The notes under the pieces: generated by a model
Databases searched by the model: none
Told to the model about the DNA's origin: nothing
What the model saw: the letters and a program-made list of their open reading frames with translations, nothing else
Source of the DNA: Oceanirhabdus seepicola
GTDB taxonomy: Bacteria; Bacillota; Clostridia; Clostridiales; Clostridiaceae
Assembly: GCF_023684385.1 (NCBI RefSeq)
Contig: NZ_JAGSOJ010000001.1
Location: 124,001-188,000, forward strand
Length of the DNA: 64,000 nucleotides
Direction: 5' to 3'
Translations under genes and position numbers: made by a program
Part shown: positions 25,049 to 33,888 of the stretch, in pieces
Layout of the letters: the number at the start of each line of letters is the position of its first letter
Numbering within the stretch: position 1 is the stretch's first letter

Positions 25049-26170
25049 ATGTGTATAAACTATATATGTACTGAGTGCGGAAAAAAATATGATCCTAAAA
25101 CACTAGTTTTCAGATGTGACTGTGGTGGTTTATTTAACCTTGAAAAACCTGATTTAAAATTTTCAAATGAAGATATATTAAACAATGAATGGAGTTTATT
25201 TAGATATATTAAAACTCTTCCTTTTAATAATGATTTTGACCTATGGAAAGATATCACCATGGGCGAAGGGTTAACACCTATTGTACCACTAGAAAAGAAA
25301 AATCCCAATTTATTAGTGAAAGTTGATTATTCTATGCCTACTTTATCCTTTAAAGATAGAGGTGCTGCAGTATTAATTGCCAAGGCTAAGGAACTTGGAG
25401 TAAATAAGGTTATTCAGGACAGTAGTGGAAATGCAGGCACTTCCATAGCAGCTTATGCAAGTAGAGCAGGAATAGAATGCGATATTTATGTTCCTGAGGG
25501 AACCTCTTCTAAAAAAATCAAACAAATTTCTTCCCATGGTGCAAACGTTCATATAGTTAAAGGAACTAGAGAAGACACTGCATCGGCAGCCTTAAATGCA
25601 GTAGAAAATGGAGAAGGTTTTTATGCCAGCCATGTTTATAACCCATTTTTCTATGAAGGCACGAAAACCTATGCCTATGAAATTTATGAGCAATTAGGTG
25701 GAGAAATGCCACAAGCTGTAGTAATTCCAGTAGGAAATGGTACTTTACTATTAGGTTGTTATTATGGATTCAAGGAATTATTTAATTTAGGTTTAATAGA
25801 AAAAATACCAAAAATCATTGCAGTTCAAGCTGAGGATTGCGCCCCAATATACAAGGCTTTTAATGAAGGAAAACAATCTGTTAATGAGGTTACAAACGCA
25901 GGAACTTTAGCTGAAGGAATCGCCATTGCTAAGCCAATGAGAGGAAAACAAATATTAGAAGCTGTTAGAGCTACAAAAGGAGAAATCATTACAGCTCCAG
26001 AAAATAAAATTATTGAAACAAGAAAATACCTAGCTGAAAAAGGATTTTATGTAGAACCCACTACTGCAGCAACCTTTGCAGGATTCTTTAATTATTATAA
26101 TGAAAATAATCATAAATTAACTGGTAAAATACTACTTCCTCTATGTGGGGCTGGATTAAAAAAAGATTAG
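25049..26170 (+). CDS. threonine synthase-like PLP enzyme
   Basis: A 373-residue fold-type II PLP enzyme. The N-terminal CTECGKKYDPKTLVFRCDCGG is the zinc-ribbon-like front of threonine synthase-type proteins. LSFKDRGA carries the Schiff-base lysine, SSGNAGTSIAAYA the phosphate-binding loop and PVGNGTLLLG a second PLP contact; a late LPLCGAGLKKD closes the fold. Threonine synthase makes threonine from O-phosphohomoserine, but the operon (regulator, RidA, amidase) suggests a lyase or beta-elimination role in amino-acid catabolism instead. AAAGGAG precedes the ATG, 12 bases after the amidase gene. Confidence 0.85.
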   Translation: MCINYICTECGKKYDPKTLVFRCDCGGLFNLEKPDLKFSNEDILNNEWSLFRYIKTLPFNNDFDLWKDITMGEGLTPIVPLEKKNPNLLVKVDYSMPTLSFKDRGAAVLIAKAKELGVNKVIQDSSGNAGTSIAAYASRAGIECDIYVPEGTSSKKIKQISSHGANVHIVKGTREDTASAALNAVENGEGFYASHVYNPFFYEGTKTYAYEIYEQLGGEMPQAVVIPVGNGTLLLGCYYGFKELFNLGLIEKIPKIIAVQAEDCAPIYKAFNEGKQSVNEVTNAGTLAEGIAIAKPMRGKQILEAVRATKGEIITAPENKIIETRKYLAEKGFYVEPTTAATFAGFFNYYNENNHKLTGKILLPLCGAGLKKD

Positions 26171-26203
26171 TATACTAAGAATGTCTTTACTAGATATAAT
26201 TTT

Positions 26204-26241
26204 AAAAAACTCTAATAGATAGTTTTCTATTAGAGTTTTTT
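26204..26241. terminator. bidirectional terminator between convergent operons
   Basis: A 16-bp perfect stem (26204-26219 with 26226-26241) with a six-base loop has six A on the left and six T on the right, so it works for both the PLP-enzyme gene (plus) and the UPF0158 gene (minus). Confidence 0.9.
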
Positions 26242-26256
26242 CAAAGGATTTAATTT

Positions 26257-26742
26257 CTACAAAATGTACTCTATATTATTTCTTTCACACCATTCTATAA
26301 CTTTCTCAACAAACTTATTATCTAAATACTCATACCACTCATTATAAATACCCTTATCATAGATAATATTTTTGAAATTACGTAAAGGACTGTCTCCATT
26401 AATAGCTGAGCTTAACTCTTCCCTCATCTTATTCTCTTTATATGAAAAACAAAACTCTTTCATAATATCATATTCATTGATTTCATTCTCAGTAGGAATA
26501 TCCTTATAGTCTTCACTATTCTTAACAATATCCTCTGTTGTTTTAAAATCCGCTTCTTCCCATTCTTTAATACCCTCAGGTTTTTCTCCATTCTCAACCA
26601 TTTTTATAAATTTTGTTGGTACAGAGACAATTTCTCCTGTTTTTATATTAATAAATATATTATATGGCTCAAACTCCTCCAACTCTCCAGTACTTAATTC
26701 TATACAATCTTTTAATTCTTTAATACTAACCTTGTTACTCAT
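26257..26742 (-). CDS. UPF0158 family protein
   Basis: A 161-residue acidic protein with the UPF0158 pattern: an N-terminal KLEEL-like region with a strand pair (YNIFINIKTGEIVSVP), a helix-rich middle ending FCFSYKENKMREELSSAING, and a C-terminal FKNIIYDKGIYNEWYEYLDNKF...EWCERNNIEYI. No function is known for this family. It is the last gene of a four-gene minus-strand unit, 17 bases after the flavodoxin-like reductase. Confidence 0.75.
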   Translation of the reverse strand: MSNKVSIKELKDCIELSTGELEEFEPYNIFINIKTGEIVSVPTKFIKMVENGEKPEGIKEWEEADFKTTEDIVKNSEDYKDIPTENEINEYDIMKEFCFSYKENKMREELSSAINGDSPLRNFKNIIYDKGIYNEWYEYLDNKFVEKVIEWCERNNIEYIL

Positions 26743-26758
26743 GCTTTCAGTATCTCCT

Positions 26759-27316
26759 CTATTTATTTAATTCATTTAATCTTAATGCAAATTCACGAGC
26801 TTTGCTCAAAGCTTCAGTATGTTCTTTTGCAGGTATTTTATTGGTTTTTAAAGACGAAACCGTTCCAATTGATTCTGCATTCATTTGTCTAAAAATGATA
26901 TTTGCACTCCTTATTCCTAGCTCTGGACTCCCATCTCCCCCACCAGTAATGAGAAGAGCGCCCTTTTTTCTTTTGAGTTGAAAATAACTATCTTTTTTTA
27001 AGCATCTTGAAACAAAAAAGCATTGCAGCCTACTGGCAAAACTTAATAGTTTACCTGTAAGTTGAGAAAAATAAATAGGAGAAGCTATGATTACATTATC
27101 AACTTCATTAAGTAATCTATATACTTTCTGCATCTCATCATTAATTGCACACCCATTATTTTCCCAACAGTATCTGCAATCAATGCAAGGACTAATATTA
27201 TCATAATATGTATTTATAATTTCTACTTCCCCATTAAGGTACTTTTTCATTTCATTAATTAAAGTCATTGTATCTCCGTTTTTCCTGGGAGAACCGTTAA
27301 TAATTAACGTTTTCAT
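26759..27316 (-). CDS. flavodoxin-fold NAD(P)H-dependent FMN reductase
   Basis: A 185-residue flavoprotein. GSPRKNGDTMTLI forms the FMN phosphate loop, and PCIDCRYCWENNGCAINDEM is the cysteine-rich insertion typical of clostridial WrbA/iron-sulfur flavoprotein relatives (three closely spaced cysteines may bind a cluster). SPIYFSQLTG and LITGGGDGSPELGI complete the flavin site. Such enzymes reduce quinones, FMN or metals. It lies between the ketopantoate-reductase-like gene (41 bases) and UPF0158. Confidence 0.82.
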   Translation of the reverse strand: MKTLIINGSPRKNGDTMTLINEMKKYLNGEVEIINTYYDNISPCIDCRYCWENNGCAINDEMQKVYRLLNEVDNVIIASPIYFSQLTGKLLSFASRLQCFFVSRCLKKDSYFQLKRKKGALLITGGGDGSPELGIRSANIIFRQMNAESIGTVSSLKTNKIPAKEHTEALSKAREFALRLNELNK

Positions 27317-27356
27317 ATAAACCCCACCCTCACATAAAAATTATTTTCAACTATTA

Positions 27357-28262
27357 CTATTCATACATACCCTCAATTGTTTTTATCATATTAAATAACA
27401 TTTTATTAACTGGTGTAGGAATATTGTATTTTCTCCCTAGTTCACATAGTCTTCCTGAAAGCATATCTACTTCTGTAATTCTCTTGCTCTCTACATCTTG
27501 TAACATTGAGGTTTTTCCTGTTGGAGCTAACTTCATTATCATATCAAAAGCTTTCTCTATATCTTGTTCACCTAAATCAACACCCATTACATTTGCAATT
27601 TTAATTACTTCCTTCATAGCATCTTTAGCTAAATCTCTAGCATAATCAGATTTTTGGTACACCTCATAAGGAGCTTTTAACACTGCTGTAGTCTGATTGA
27701 GACCGATATTAAGCATATATTTCCACCACATATCTCTAAGAATATTATGAGATAGATCATAAGCTATCTGAGCTTGATTAAAAATTGTTACTAATATATC
27801 TGTGTTTTTTGTACTTCTTCCATCTTTCTCACCGAAAACAATCTTTCCTTTATTTGAATGATTTACTACATTACCTGATTTTGTTGAATCTCCATTTGCT
27901 ACAAATGAATAAAGTAAATTATCATAACCAAATTTATTTGCAATTATATCTTCACTATCAATACCATTTAATAATGATAGTATTATTGTATTTTTTCCTA
28001 TTATTCCATCCAACTGTTCTATTGCATCTCTCAAATCATTATATTTCACAGATATTATTACTAGGTCTGCAATATCCTTATATTCTTCTTTTGTAACATA
28101 TTTAAAATCATATCTTTTTTTATTAACAATAAAACCATCTTTTATGTATCTTTCTTTTCTCTTTTTATCACAAATAACAGTAAAATCATAGCCAGCATCG
28201 ACGAATTGTGAAGCAAATGTTGCACCTATTGCCCCTAAGCCTAAAAATAAAACTTTTTTCAT
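27357..28262 (-). CDS. ketopantoate reductase (ApbA/PanE) family protein
   Basis: A 301-residue NADPH-dependent reductase. The dinucleotide motif GLGAIGATFA lies at residues 7-16. Family landmarks follow: VIISVKYNDLRDA, LLNGIDSEDIIA, and the conserved KYMLNIGLNQTTAV carrying the lysine and asparagine of the substrate site (WWKYMLNIGLNQ). The C-terminal helical domain ends TEVDMLSGRLCELGRKYNIPTPVN. PanE makes pantoate for coenzyme A, though several clostridial paralogues act on other 2-keto acids. It follows ywbE by 12 bases. Confidence 0.85.
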   Translation of the reverse strand: MKKVLFLGLGAIGATFASQFVDAGYDFTVICDKKRKERYIKDGFIVNKKRYDFKYVTKEEYKDIADLVIISVKYNDLRDAIEQLDGIIGKNTIILSLLNGIDSEDIIANKFGYDNLLYSFVANGDSTKSGNVVNHSNKGKIVFGEKDGRSTKNTDILVTIFNQAQIAYDLSHNILRDMWWKYMLNIGLNQTTAVLKAPYEVYQKSDYARDLAKDAMKEVIKIANVMGVDLGEQDIEKAFDMIMKLAPTGKTSMLQDVESKRITEVDMLSGRLCELGRKYNIPTPVNKMLFNMIKTIEGMYE

Positions 28263-28274
28263 TTTTTAGTCTCC

Positions 28275-28466
28275 TTATACTATCTCTTTAACTCTCCCAA
28301 CAATTCCACCCTCAAGCATAACTTTAATTCCATGATGATGGCTAGCTGAATTAGTTAGAATTTTCATAACAACACCTTCTGTTAACTTTCCTGAACGTTG
28401 ATCTTGTTTTTGTACTACTCTTACTTTTGAACCTATTTTAATGTTTGCTCTTTTAGTTCCATCCAT
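28275..28466 (-). CDS. ywbE: YwbE family protein
   Basis: A 63-residue protein matching the short YwbE family throughout: an N-terminal IKIGSKVRVVQKQDQRSGKLTEG, a central NSASHHHGIKVMLEGG with three consecutive histidines, and a final VGRVKEI. The compact strand-rich form resembles KOW/SH3-like domains. Function unknown. It heads the minus-strand unit 28466 to 26257 and has AGAGGA before the ATG. Confidence 0.85.
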   Translation of the reverse strand: MDGTKRANIKIGSKVRVVQKQDQRSGKLTEGVVMKILTNSASHHHGIKVMLEGGIVGRVKEIV

Positions 28467-28658
28467 TATATTATTCCTCTTTCTTACTAGATATTTTTTT
28501 ATTAGACTTTCTTAATCAATGAAATTATAATAACCTTTAATTTCATGTAAATCAAGGAATTCCACATTATATTTTAAAATATAACTATGGTGTCTTCTCA
28601 AAAACGGTCAGTTGATATAAAATAGGCTGTGTTTAAAAATAATCTTGATATTATGGTA

Positions 28659-28692
28659 CTTCAAAGGGAACCTATTGAGGTTCCCTTGTTTT
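28659..28692 (+). terminator. terminator-like hairpin inside the element, near the left end
   Basis: AAGGGAACC and GGTTCCCTT pair around a short TATTGA loop (about 28664-28687) and a run of T follows on the plus strand. On the minus strand, in the direction of the S41 gene, no T-run follows, so it mainly insulates the gene from plus-strand transcription. Confidence 0.5.
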
Positions 28693-28719
28693 TTTTTACA
28701 AATATTTAATTAAAATAAG

Positions 28720-30525
28720 TTATTCATTAATCAATTCTATAGCCTTTTCAAGAAGTTCATCTCTTCCTTCTCTGATTCCTTTAATAGTTGGTTTAATTTT
28801 AATATCTGGAACGATTCCAATTCTTTGAGTTTCTTCTCCATCAGGATAATAAATACCTATACCAGAAATTGTAGTAAAAACTTTTCCAGGTAGAATTATA
28901 TGGGATACATTCCCATCTGCGCCAGCTGTATTATCTCCAATTACAGTTGCATTAGGAGCAACTCTTAAAGCCATAGTTGTATACTCAGGTTGACTAATAG
29001 CTTTCTCATTTATAATTATTATTACTTTACCTTTATAATGTTCTTTACCCATACCTCCAACGGTTAAAGTTTCAGTGAATGAAAACTCACCGGGACGTTT
29101 TAAGCTACCACTAGTAATTTTAACAAACTCTGTTGGTTTAGAGATAAGGTAGTTCCCTAAACTAAATACAATGAAATCAGATGGATAACAACGCAGGTCT
29201 ATAACTAATCCCTTGGTGTTCATAAATTCTTTCATGATATCATGAATTTCACCACTCTCTAATGCACCTGAGTAAATATATCCAATATTATCACCTATTA
29301 TTTTATGAGAATCTTTTTTGCTTTTTACTGAAAATTGAGCTAAAGTAATGCAGTTTACTTTTTCAACAATAGTAGTCCCTTCTCTTTCAACAGTAATTTC
29401 TACAGACTCTTTATTTGTTATAGATAGATACTTACTCAGTATAAAATTAGGATGAATTAGACTTGATGGCTTTAAGTATTTTGTTCGTTCTTCAATTATA
29501 ATTGATATATCTTTATCATCTATTTGTGTAATTATATCACCAACTTTAAGTTTTGAATCTTTTAGGAAATTCTCTTTTATTTCTGTAATAATAACTTTAT
29601 CCTGAACAAAGTCTAGTGTTAGAGGAATTGCATTAGAACCAAAAAAATCTGGTAATCCCCAAGTGGATGTTTCTATAGGACCAGCATGGCCATCTTGTAA
29701 TTTTCCTATTATTTCAGTAAGTGTAAGCATATATGTTTCTTCATCTTTACACTTAATTATCTTAGGTATGTATTCTTCTAAAATCTCATCCCAGTTTTCA
29801 TCCATCATATATTTATATGGAAAAAAATATTCAATCATATTCCAATATCTAAAAAGGCTTAAAAGAAGGTATCCACTATCTGTGTAATCTAAATCAGGAT
29901 ATTCCAATTCATTTTTAAAGACTGGATTTCCAATACGATAAGCTAAACTTATGTAGTGATTGGTTGTAGGTCTTTTGGCTTTTTCAATATCTGTCAGTTG
30001 TTTTATTAAATCTTTGCTTAAAAACTTCTCATCTTTTATCCATTGAGTATTAGGTGATAATTTGATGTTATCTTTATCAGTATTTGTAGTTTCAGTCTCA
30101 AATTCTTTTATTTCTCCCAATGTATTAATCCATTGGGATAGGGCTTTATCTGCTGCAGCATTTGTATCAGCATCAAGTATTACAGGAATAATTTCAAATA
30201 ATTCATTATCGTATTTTAATTTTCCTTTTGCTATTTCAGGATGATAATACTTAAGGAACCCCCAAATTTTACCTAGCTTGTATAAATTCTTAGTTTGGAT
30301 TTCTGTTAGATTTTTAATTTCAATTTTCTTAGAGTTCTCAGAGTTGGTGGTTTCTTGTGTTTTTTTACTGGAGTCTTCTTTTTCTTTAGAGTTTTCAGCG
30401 CTATTTATTACTTGTGTGTTTTTAATCACTTCATCTTTTGAAGTTTTTTTATTAGCACATCCTGTACTAATAAGTATTATTGTTGCAATTAAGGCAAAGA
30501 GTAAAACTATTTTTTTGTTCTTCAT
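28720..30525 (-). CDS. S41 family C-terminal-processing-type peptidase, lipoprotein
   Basis: A 601-residue surface lipoprotein. The lipobox STGC gives Cys23, followed by a K/E/S/N-rich linker to about residue 75. A helical N-terminal region (KLGKIWGFLKYYHPEIAKG...) is shared with S41 peptidases of the tricorn-like group. A PDZ domain (LKVGDIITQIDDKDIS ...) lies near 320-390. The peptidase domain from about 400 contains KGLVIDLR, KVIIIINEKAISQPEY with the catalytic serine, and VIGDNTAGADGNVSHIILPG. It is the only gene inside the inverted-repeat element. The role is extracytoplasmic protein processing or degradation. AAAGGA precedes the ATG. Confidence 0.85.
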   Translation of the reverse strand: MKNKKIVLLFALIATIILISTGCANKKTSKDEVIKNTQVINSAENSKEKEDSSKKTQETTNSENSKKIEIKNLTEIQTKNLYKLGKIWGFLKYYHPEIAKGKLKYDNELFEIIPVILDADTNAAADKALSQWINTLGEIKEFETETTNTDKDNIKLSPNTQWIKDEKFLSKDLIKQLTDIEKAKRPTTNHYISLAYRIGNPVFKNELEYPDLDYTDSGYLLLSLFRYWNMIEYFFPYKYMMDENWDEILEEYIPKIIKCKDEETYMLTLTEIIGKLQDGHAGPIETSTWGLPDFFGSNAIPLTLDFVQDKVIITEIKENFLKDSKLKVGDIITQIDDKDISIIIEERTKYLKPSSLIHPNFILSKYLSITNKESVEITVEREGTTIVEKVNCITLAQFSVKSKKDSHKIIGDNIGYIYSGALESGEIHDIMKEFMNTKGLVIDLRCYPSDFIVFSLGNYLISKPTEFVKITSGSLKRPGEFSFTETLTVGGMGKEHYKGKVIIIINEKAISQPEYTTMALRVAPNATVIGDNTAGADGNVSHIILPGKVFTTISGIGIYYPDGEETQRIGIVPDIKIKPTIKGIREGRDELLEKAIELINE

Positions 30526-30966
30526 TTTGCATGTCCTTTCATACTGGATTTTGATAGTGTCTAATATAGCAACAAAAACTGTTCCAATTTTTTTAAGGGG
30601 TCAGATACCTTACAAAATTTGAAAGTTTCACTTGTAATTTTTGTTACTTTTATAACTTTCTCTAAATCACTAATGTTAACAGGTTTATCAAAATCTAGAA
30701 CTTTTATTTAGCACACTTCCTATTAATTATACTTAATTTTGTAACTTTTTTCAAATTTCTACAATTATATGTATTTCGACTCTACACTTAGCATAACGAG
30801 ATCTCCGTAATCATTTATATAATATTACTATACCCTTAGTGTATAGAGATTCCAACTCAAATTTTAATTTATACGTGTCCATAACTCGTTGATACGTCGA
30901 GATTTTGGAACAAGTATAAATTAATTTTCGTACTGGATTCTCTATAAGTGAATTTTCAATTTCAAC
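30526..30966. other. non-coding arm of the S41 element with a long imperfect palindrome
   Basis: No gene is visible. Segments 30842-30874 and 30914-30946 are inverted copies with 26 of 33 positions matching, enclosing a smaller pairing of CGTCGAGATTTTGGAAC-type sequence. A GGGGTCAGATACC motif near 30597-30610 resembles the border of IS200-like REP sequences. The arm probably holds the S41 promoter and may be the remains of a transposase region. Confidence 0.45.
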
Positions 30967-30984
30967 ATTATTTTTAAACACAGC

Positions 30985-31674
30985 CTAAATTTTGAATCTA
31001 TAACCAACTCCCCATATAGTTTCTATATATTGAGGATTTGATGTGTCTTTTTCAATTTTATCGCGTATTTTTCCAATATGAACGGTTACTGTTGCAATAT
31101 CTCCGTAATTATCCATACCCCATACTCGATCAAATAAAATGTCCTTACTGAATACTCTATCTGGATTTTTAGCTAAAAATAAAAGAAGATCATATTCTTT
31201 TGTTGTTAAGATTATTTCTTTTTCATTAACTGTAACACGCCTAGCCTCTAAATTTATATTTAATCCTCTAATTGACAGCTCTTTTGGTTCATTTCTCTCT
31301 TCAACAAGTCTATTATATCTAGAAATATGAGCTTTAACTCTAGCAACAAGTTCATTAGGACTAAAGGGCTTTGTTATATAATCATCCGCCCCAAGACCTA
31401 ATCCTCTAATTTTATCAATGTCCTCTCCCCTTGCAGAAACCATTAATAGAGGTACATTACTTTCTTCTCTAACCTTCTTGCAAATCTCAAAGCCATTAAT
31501 ATCAGGCAGCATAATATCAAGAATAATCAAATCATATTTATTTATAAGAGCATTATTTAAACCTTCCGTTCCTGTATGCTCCATTTGAACCTTATAACCG
31601 TTTATCTCTAAATAATCTTTTTCAAGCTCAGCAATACTTATTTCATCCTCAATAATCAATATTTTCTCATTCAT
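30985..31674 (-). CDS. OmpR-family response regulator
   Basis: A 229-residue two-component regulator. The receiver domain has the acidic pair in IIEDE, the phospho-acceptor Asp in LIILDIMLPD, the Ser/Thr in MVSARGED and Lys in DDYITKPFSPNEL. The DNA-binding winged helix ends GDIATVTVHIGKIRDKIE...ETIWGVGYRFKI. ATG 31674 has AAGGAG upstream and overlaps the stop of the kinase gene by eight bases. The insertion of the S41 element supplied its present stop codon; without it the frame would run 11 residues further. The function is likely to control the adjoining ABC exporter. Confidence 0.9.
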   Translation of the reverse strand: MNEKILIIEDEISIAELEKDYLEINGYKVQMEHTGTEGLNNALINKYDLIILDIMLPDINGFEICKKVREESNVPLLMVSARGEDIDKIRGLGLGADDYITKPFSPNELVARVKAHISRYNRLVEERNEPKELSIRGLNINLEARRVTVNEKEIILTTKEYDLLLFLAKNPDRVFSKDILFDRVWGMDNYGDIATVTVHIGKIRDKIEKDTSNPQYIETIWGVGYRFKI

Positions 31675-33148
31675 GACTTTCTCCTTCATTCACAACTTTT
31701 GACAATGTAAAGCATATACTAGTTCCTTCTTCTAACACACTTTCAGCCCATATTTCGCCTTTATGAGCCTCTACAATCTGCTTGGCAATAGCTAATCCCA
31801 GACCTGTTCCCCCAGCTTTTGTATTTCTAGCTTCATCCACTCTATAAAACTTATCAAAGATTAAAGAAAGCTGTTCTTTTTCAATTCCAATACCATTATC
31901 TTTTATTCGGATATTTATTTTTTCCTCTTCCCTTAATTCAATCATAAGAACCTTTTCATCTTTATTCATAAATTTAATAGCATTTTGTACAATATTGAAA
32001 ATAACACGTTTAATTTTCTGTGAATCCATAATTACCTTCGTATTAAAATTAATATTATTATTATAATTAATAATGATATTTTGTTTTGAATATTCTAGTC
32101 TTAGTTCATTTATGCAGTCTTCCATAAATCTATATATATGGATTTCATCCATCTCAAAAGGCAATCTATTTAAATCTAATCTACTGAATAGGAATAAATC
32201 ATTAATTAACTGATCCATATCCTCCGATTTATTATAAATAACTTGTAGATACTTTTCTAATTTTTCTTCACTATTTGCAACTCCATCCATTATACCTTCC
32301 ACATATCCCTTAATAGAAGTAATTGGTGTTTTAAGATCATGTGAAATACTTGAAATAAGCTCTTTTCTATTCTCTTCATACTGAATTTGCTGCTCTACAG
32401 ATTTTTTTAATTCACATCTCATAGTTTCAAATGATTGTATAACTCTTCCAATCTCATTATTAGACTTAGTTTTTAGTTCAAAATCCAAATTACCTTCTTT
32501 AATATTATTTGCACCTTCTTCTAGCTTTCTTAAAGGTTTAATAATATCTTTTGATAACATATAAGTTAGAGGTATTATTACAATCAATAGAATCACTAAT
32601 AATAAGAACGTAAATATTTTTCCATATCCACCACGAACATTTTTAAAAACTGACATATCTATAATGAAATAATAGTTTATCACTTTATTATCATAAGTAA
32701 ATTCATATTTTATAAAGTTATACATATTATTGTCATACGTAAAGGAGTTATCTTTATCTTTATTCATATAATTATATTTGTAACTCTTGTCTTCTTTTAA
32801 TAGCTTATTATAAAAGTCCTTTGACAAATTTAATCCACCTACATCAATGAATTCACCGTTATATTCAACTGTTAAGAAACAAGAATATTCCTTAATTTTA
32901 TCATTTACCTCTTTAATATATTCCTTATCTAAGAGCATACTAGGATTATTCTCTTCTTTTATTTTTAGCTCAACAAATAAATCAACAATTTCCACAACAA
33001 CTTCGTCAGGCTTTTTATCATGAATTAAAGTACTTCCTACATCAGCAAAAAAAATAGTAATAAATGTAAATGTAGTTGTTATAAAGAGAATTGCTGATAA
33101 CATCACCATAACTATATAAGTGACAATTAATTTTGTTCTAATAGACAT
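31667..33148 (-). CDS. sensor histidine kinase with HAMP domain
   Basis: A 493-residue membrane kinase. Transmembrane helices at about 8-35 and 178-200 bracket an extracellular sensor domain. HAMP follows (DIIKPLRKLEEGANNIKEGNLDFEL). The HisKA phospho-acceptor motif is SSISHDLKTPITSIKGY, and the ATPase domain shows NAIKFM (N box), DNGIGI (G1) and GGTGLGLAIAKQIVEAHKG (G2). It is co-transcribed with an upstream ABC exporter and the downstream regulator. Such ABC/two-component sets in clostridia usually respond to antimicrobial peptides or envelope stress, which is an inference here. Confidence 0.92.
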   Translation of the reverse strand: MSIRTKLIVTYIVMVMLSAILFITTTFTFITIFFADVGSTLIHDKKPDEVVVEIVDLFVELKIKEENNPSMLLDKEYIKEVNDKIKEYSCFLTVEYNGEFIDVGGLNLSKDFYNKLLKEDKSYKYNYMNKDKDNSFTYDNNMYNFIKYEFTYDNKVINYYFIIDMSVFKNVRGGYGKIFTFLLLVILLIVIIPLTYMLSKDIIKPLRKLEEGANNIKEGNLDFELKTKSNNEIGRVIQSFETMRCELKKSVEQQIQYEENRKELISSISHDLKTPITSIKGYVEGIMDGVANSEEKLEKYLQVIYNKSEDMDQLINDLFLFSRLDLNRLPFEMDEIHIYRFMEDCINELRLEYSKQNIIINYNNNINFNTKVIMDSQKIKRVIFNIVQNAIKFMNKDEKVLMIELREEEKINIRIKDNGIGIEKEQLSLIFDKFYRVDEARNTKAGGTGLGLAIAKQIVEAHKGEIWAESVLEEGTSICFTLSKVVNEGESHE

Positions 33149-33151
33149 TTT

Positions 33152-33886
33152 TTAAACTTCCTTCTCCTGGAATTTTAATACTCCACCAATTGTTAGTATT
33201 ACATAATAGGATACCATATATACCAATAATAATCCATAATTAGGTAATAACATTTTGTCATATAATCTTATAATTGTGGTTGGTAATAAACTTCCTATAT
33301 TACCCAAGAAAATACTCATAGTATTCATTCCTATATAAAGTAATATGCTTATTACTAATGTCATACTACTTGATTTGAACCACAATCCAATGAAACTAAC
33401 AGCAGCTATTACTAATCCCATGGCAATTATTGCTTTTATATAGGTTAATATAATTGCTCCTATACTTGCAAAAACTCCAAAACCTCCTGTAATTAAAGCT
33501 ATTAACAAACTTATACTTATCGTTGTCCCCAACATTAACACTACGTAATATAAACATCCTAGAAGTTTACTTAAATATATTGATTGTCTTGACACTGGTA
33601 GAGCATAAAGATTACTCATAGTACCATTTTCATATTCTCCTGAAATACTATCAACAGTAATCATAGTTGTGAATAAAGGTAATATAAATCCCATCATTAA
33701 TCCAAGTATCCATATTGGAAATCTACTTCCATTCATTATAGTCAAATTCAACATATTTTCACCATAGAAAAATAAAATTCCTGCACCTGCTACAATAATG
33801 CTCAATATAATTAATAAGACTTTTGCTTTTCTCTTGCTTATAATCTTTTCAAATTCATTTTGTGATAATATTATAATATTTTTCAT
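33152..33886 (-). CDS. ABC-2 type permease
   Basis: A 244-residue membrane protein with six hydrophobic segments. The first (RKAKVLLIILSIIVAGAGILFF) is followed by the loop with DSISGEYENGTMSNLYALPVSRQSIYLSKLLG, the conserved motif of this permease group. It lies between its ATPase (two bases upstream) and the kinase (three bases downstream). It probably exports or resists a peptide or lipid-targeting compound in concert with the ATPase. Confidence 0.88.
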   Translation of the reverse strand: MKNIIILSQNEFEKIISKRKAKVLLIILSIIVAGAGILFFYGENMLNLTIMNGSRFPIWILGLMMGFILPLFTTMITVDSISGEYENGTMSNLYALPVSRQSIYLSKLLGCLYYVVLMLGTTISISLLIALITGGFGVFASIGAIILTYIKAIIAMGLVIAAVSFIGLWFKSSSMTLVISILLYIGMNTMSIFLGNIGSLLPTTIIRLYDKMLLPNYGLLLVYMVSYYVILTIGGVLKFQEKEV

Positions 33887-33888
33887 CC

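Larger units (their letters stand above)
28624..30986. mobile_element. transposase-less element with perfect 20-bp inverted ends carrying an S41 peptidase
   Basis: AGGCTGTGTTTAAAAATAAT at 28624-28643 recurs exactly inverted at 30967-30986. AAAT lies immediately outside both ends (28620-28623 and 30987-30990) as a likely target duplication. The 2.36-kb unit contains only the S41 lipoprotein gene and a 440-base non-coding arm, with no transposase frame. The right end falls on the last codon of a response-regulator gene: the stop TAG is formed by the last base of the duplicated ATTT plus the element's AG. The ends resemble those of DDE-type insertion sequences, and mobilisation would need a transposase elsewhere. 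Confidence 0.7.
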
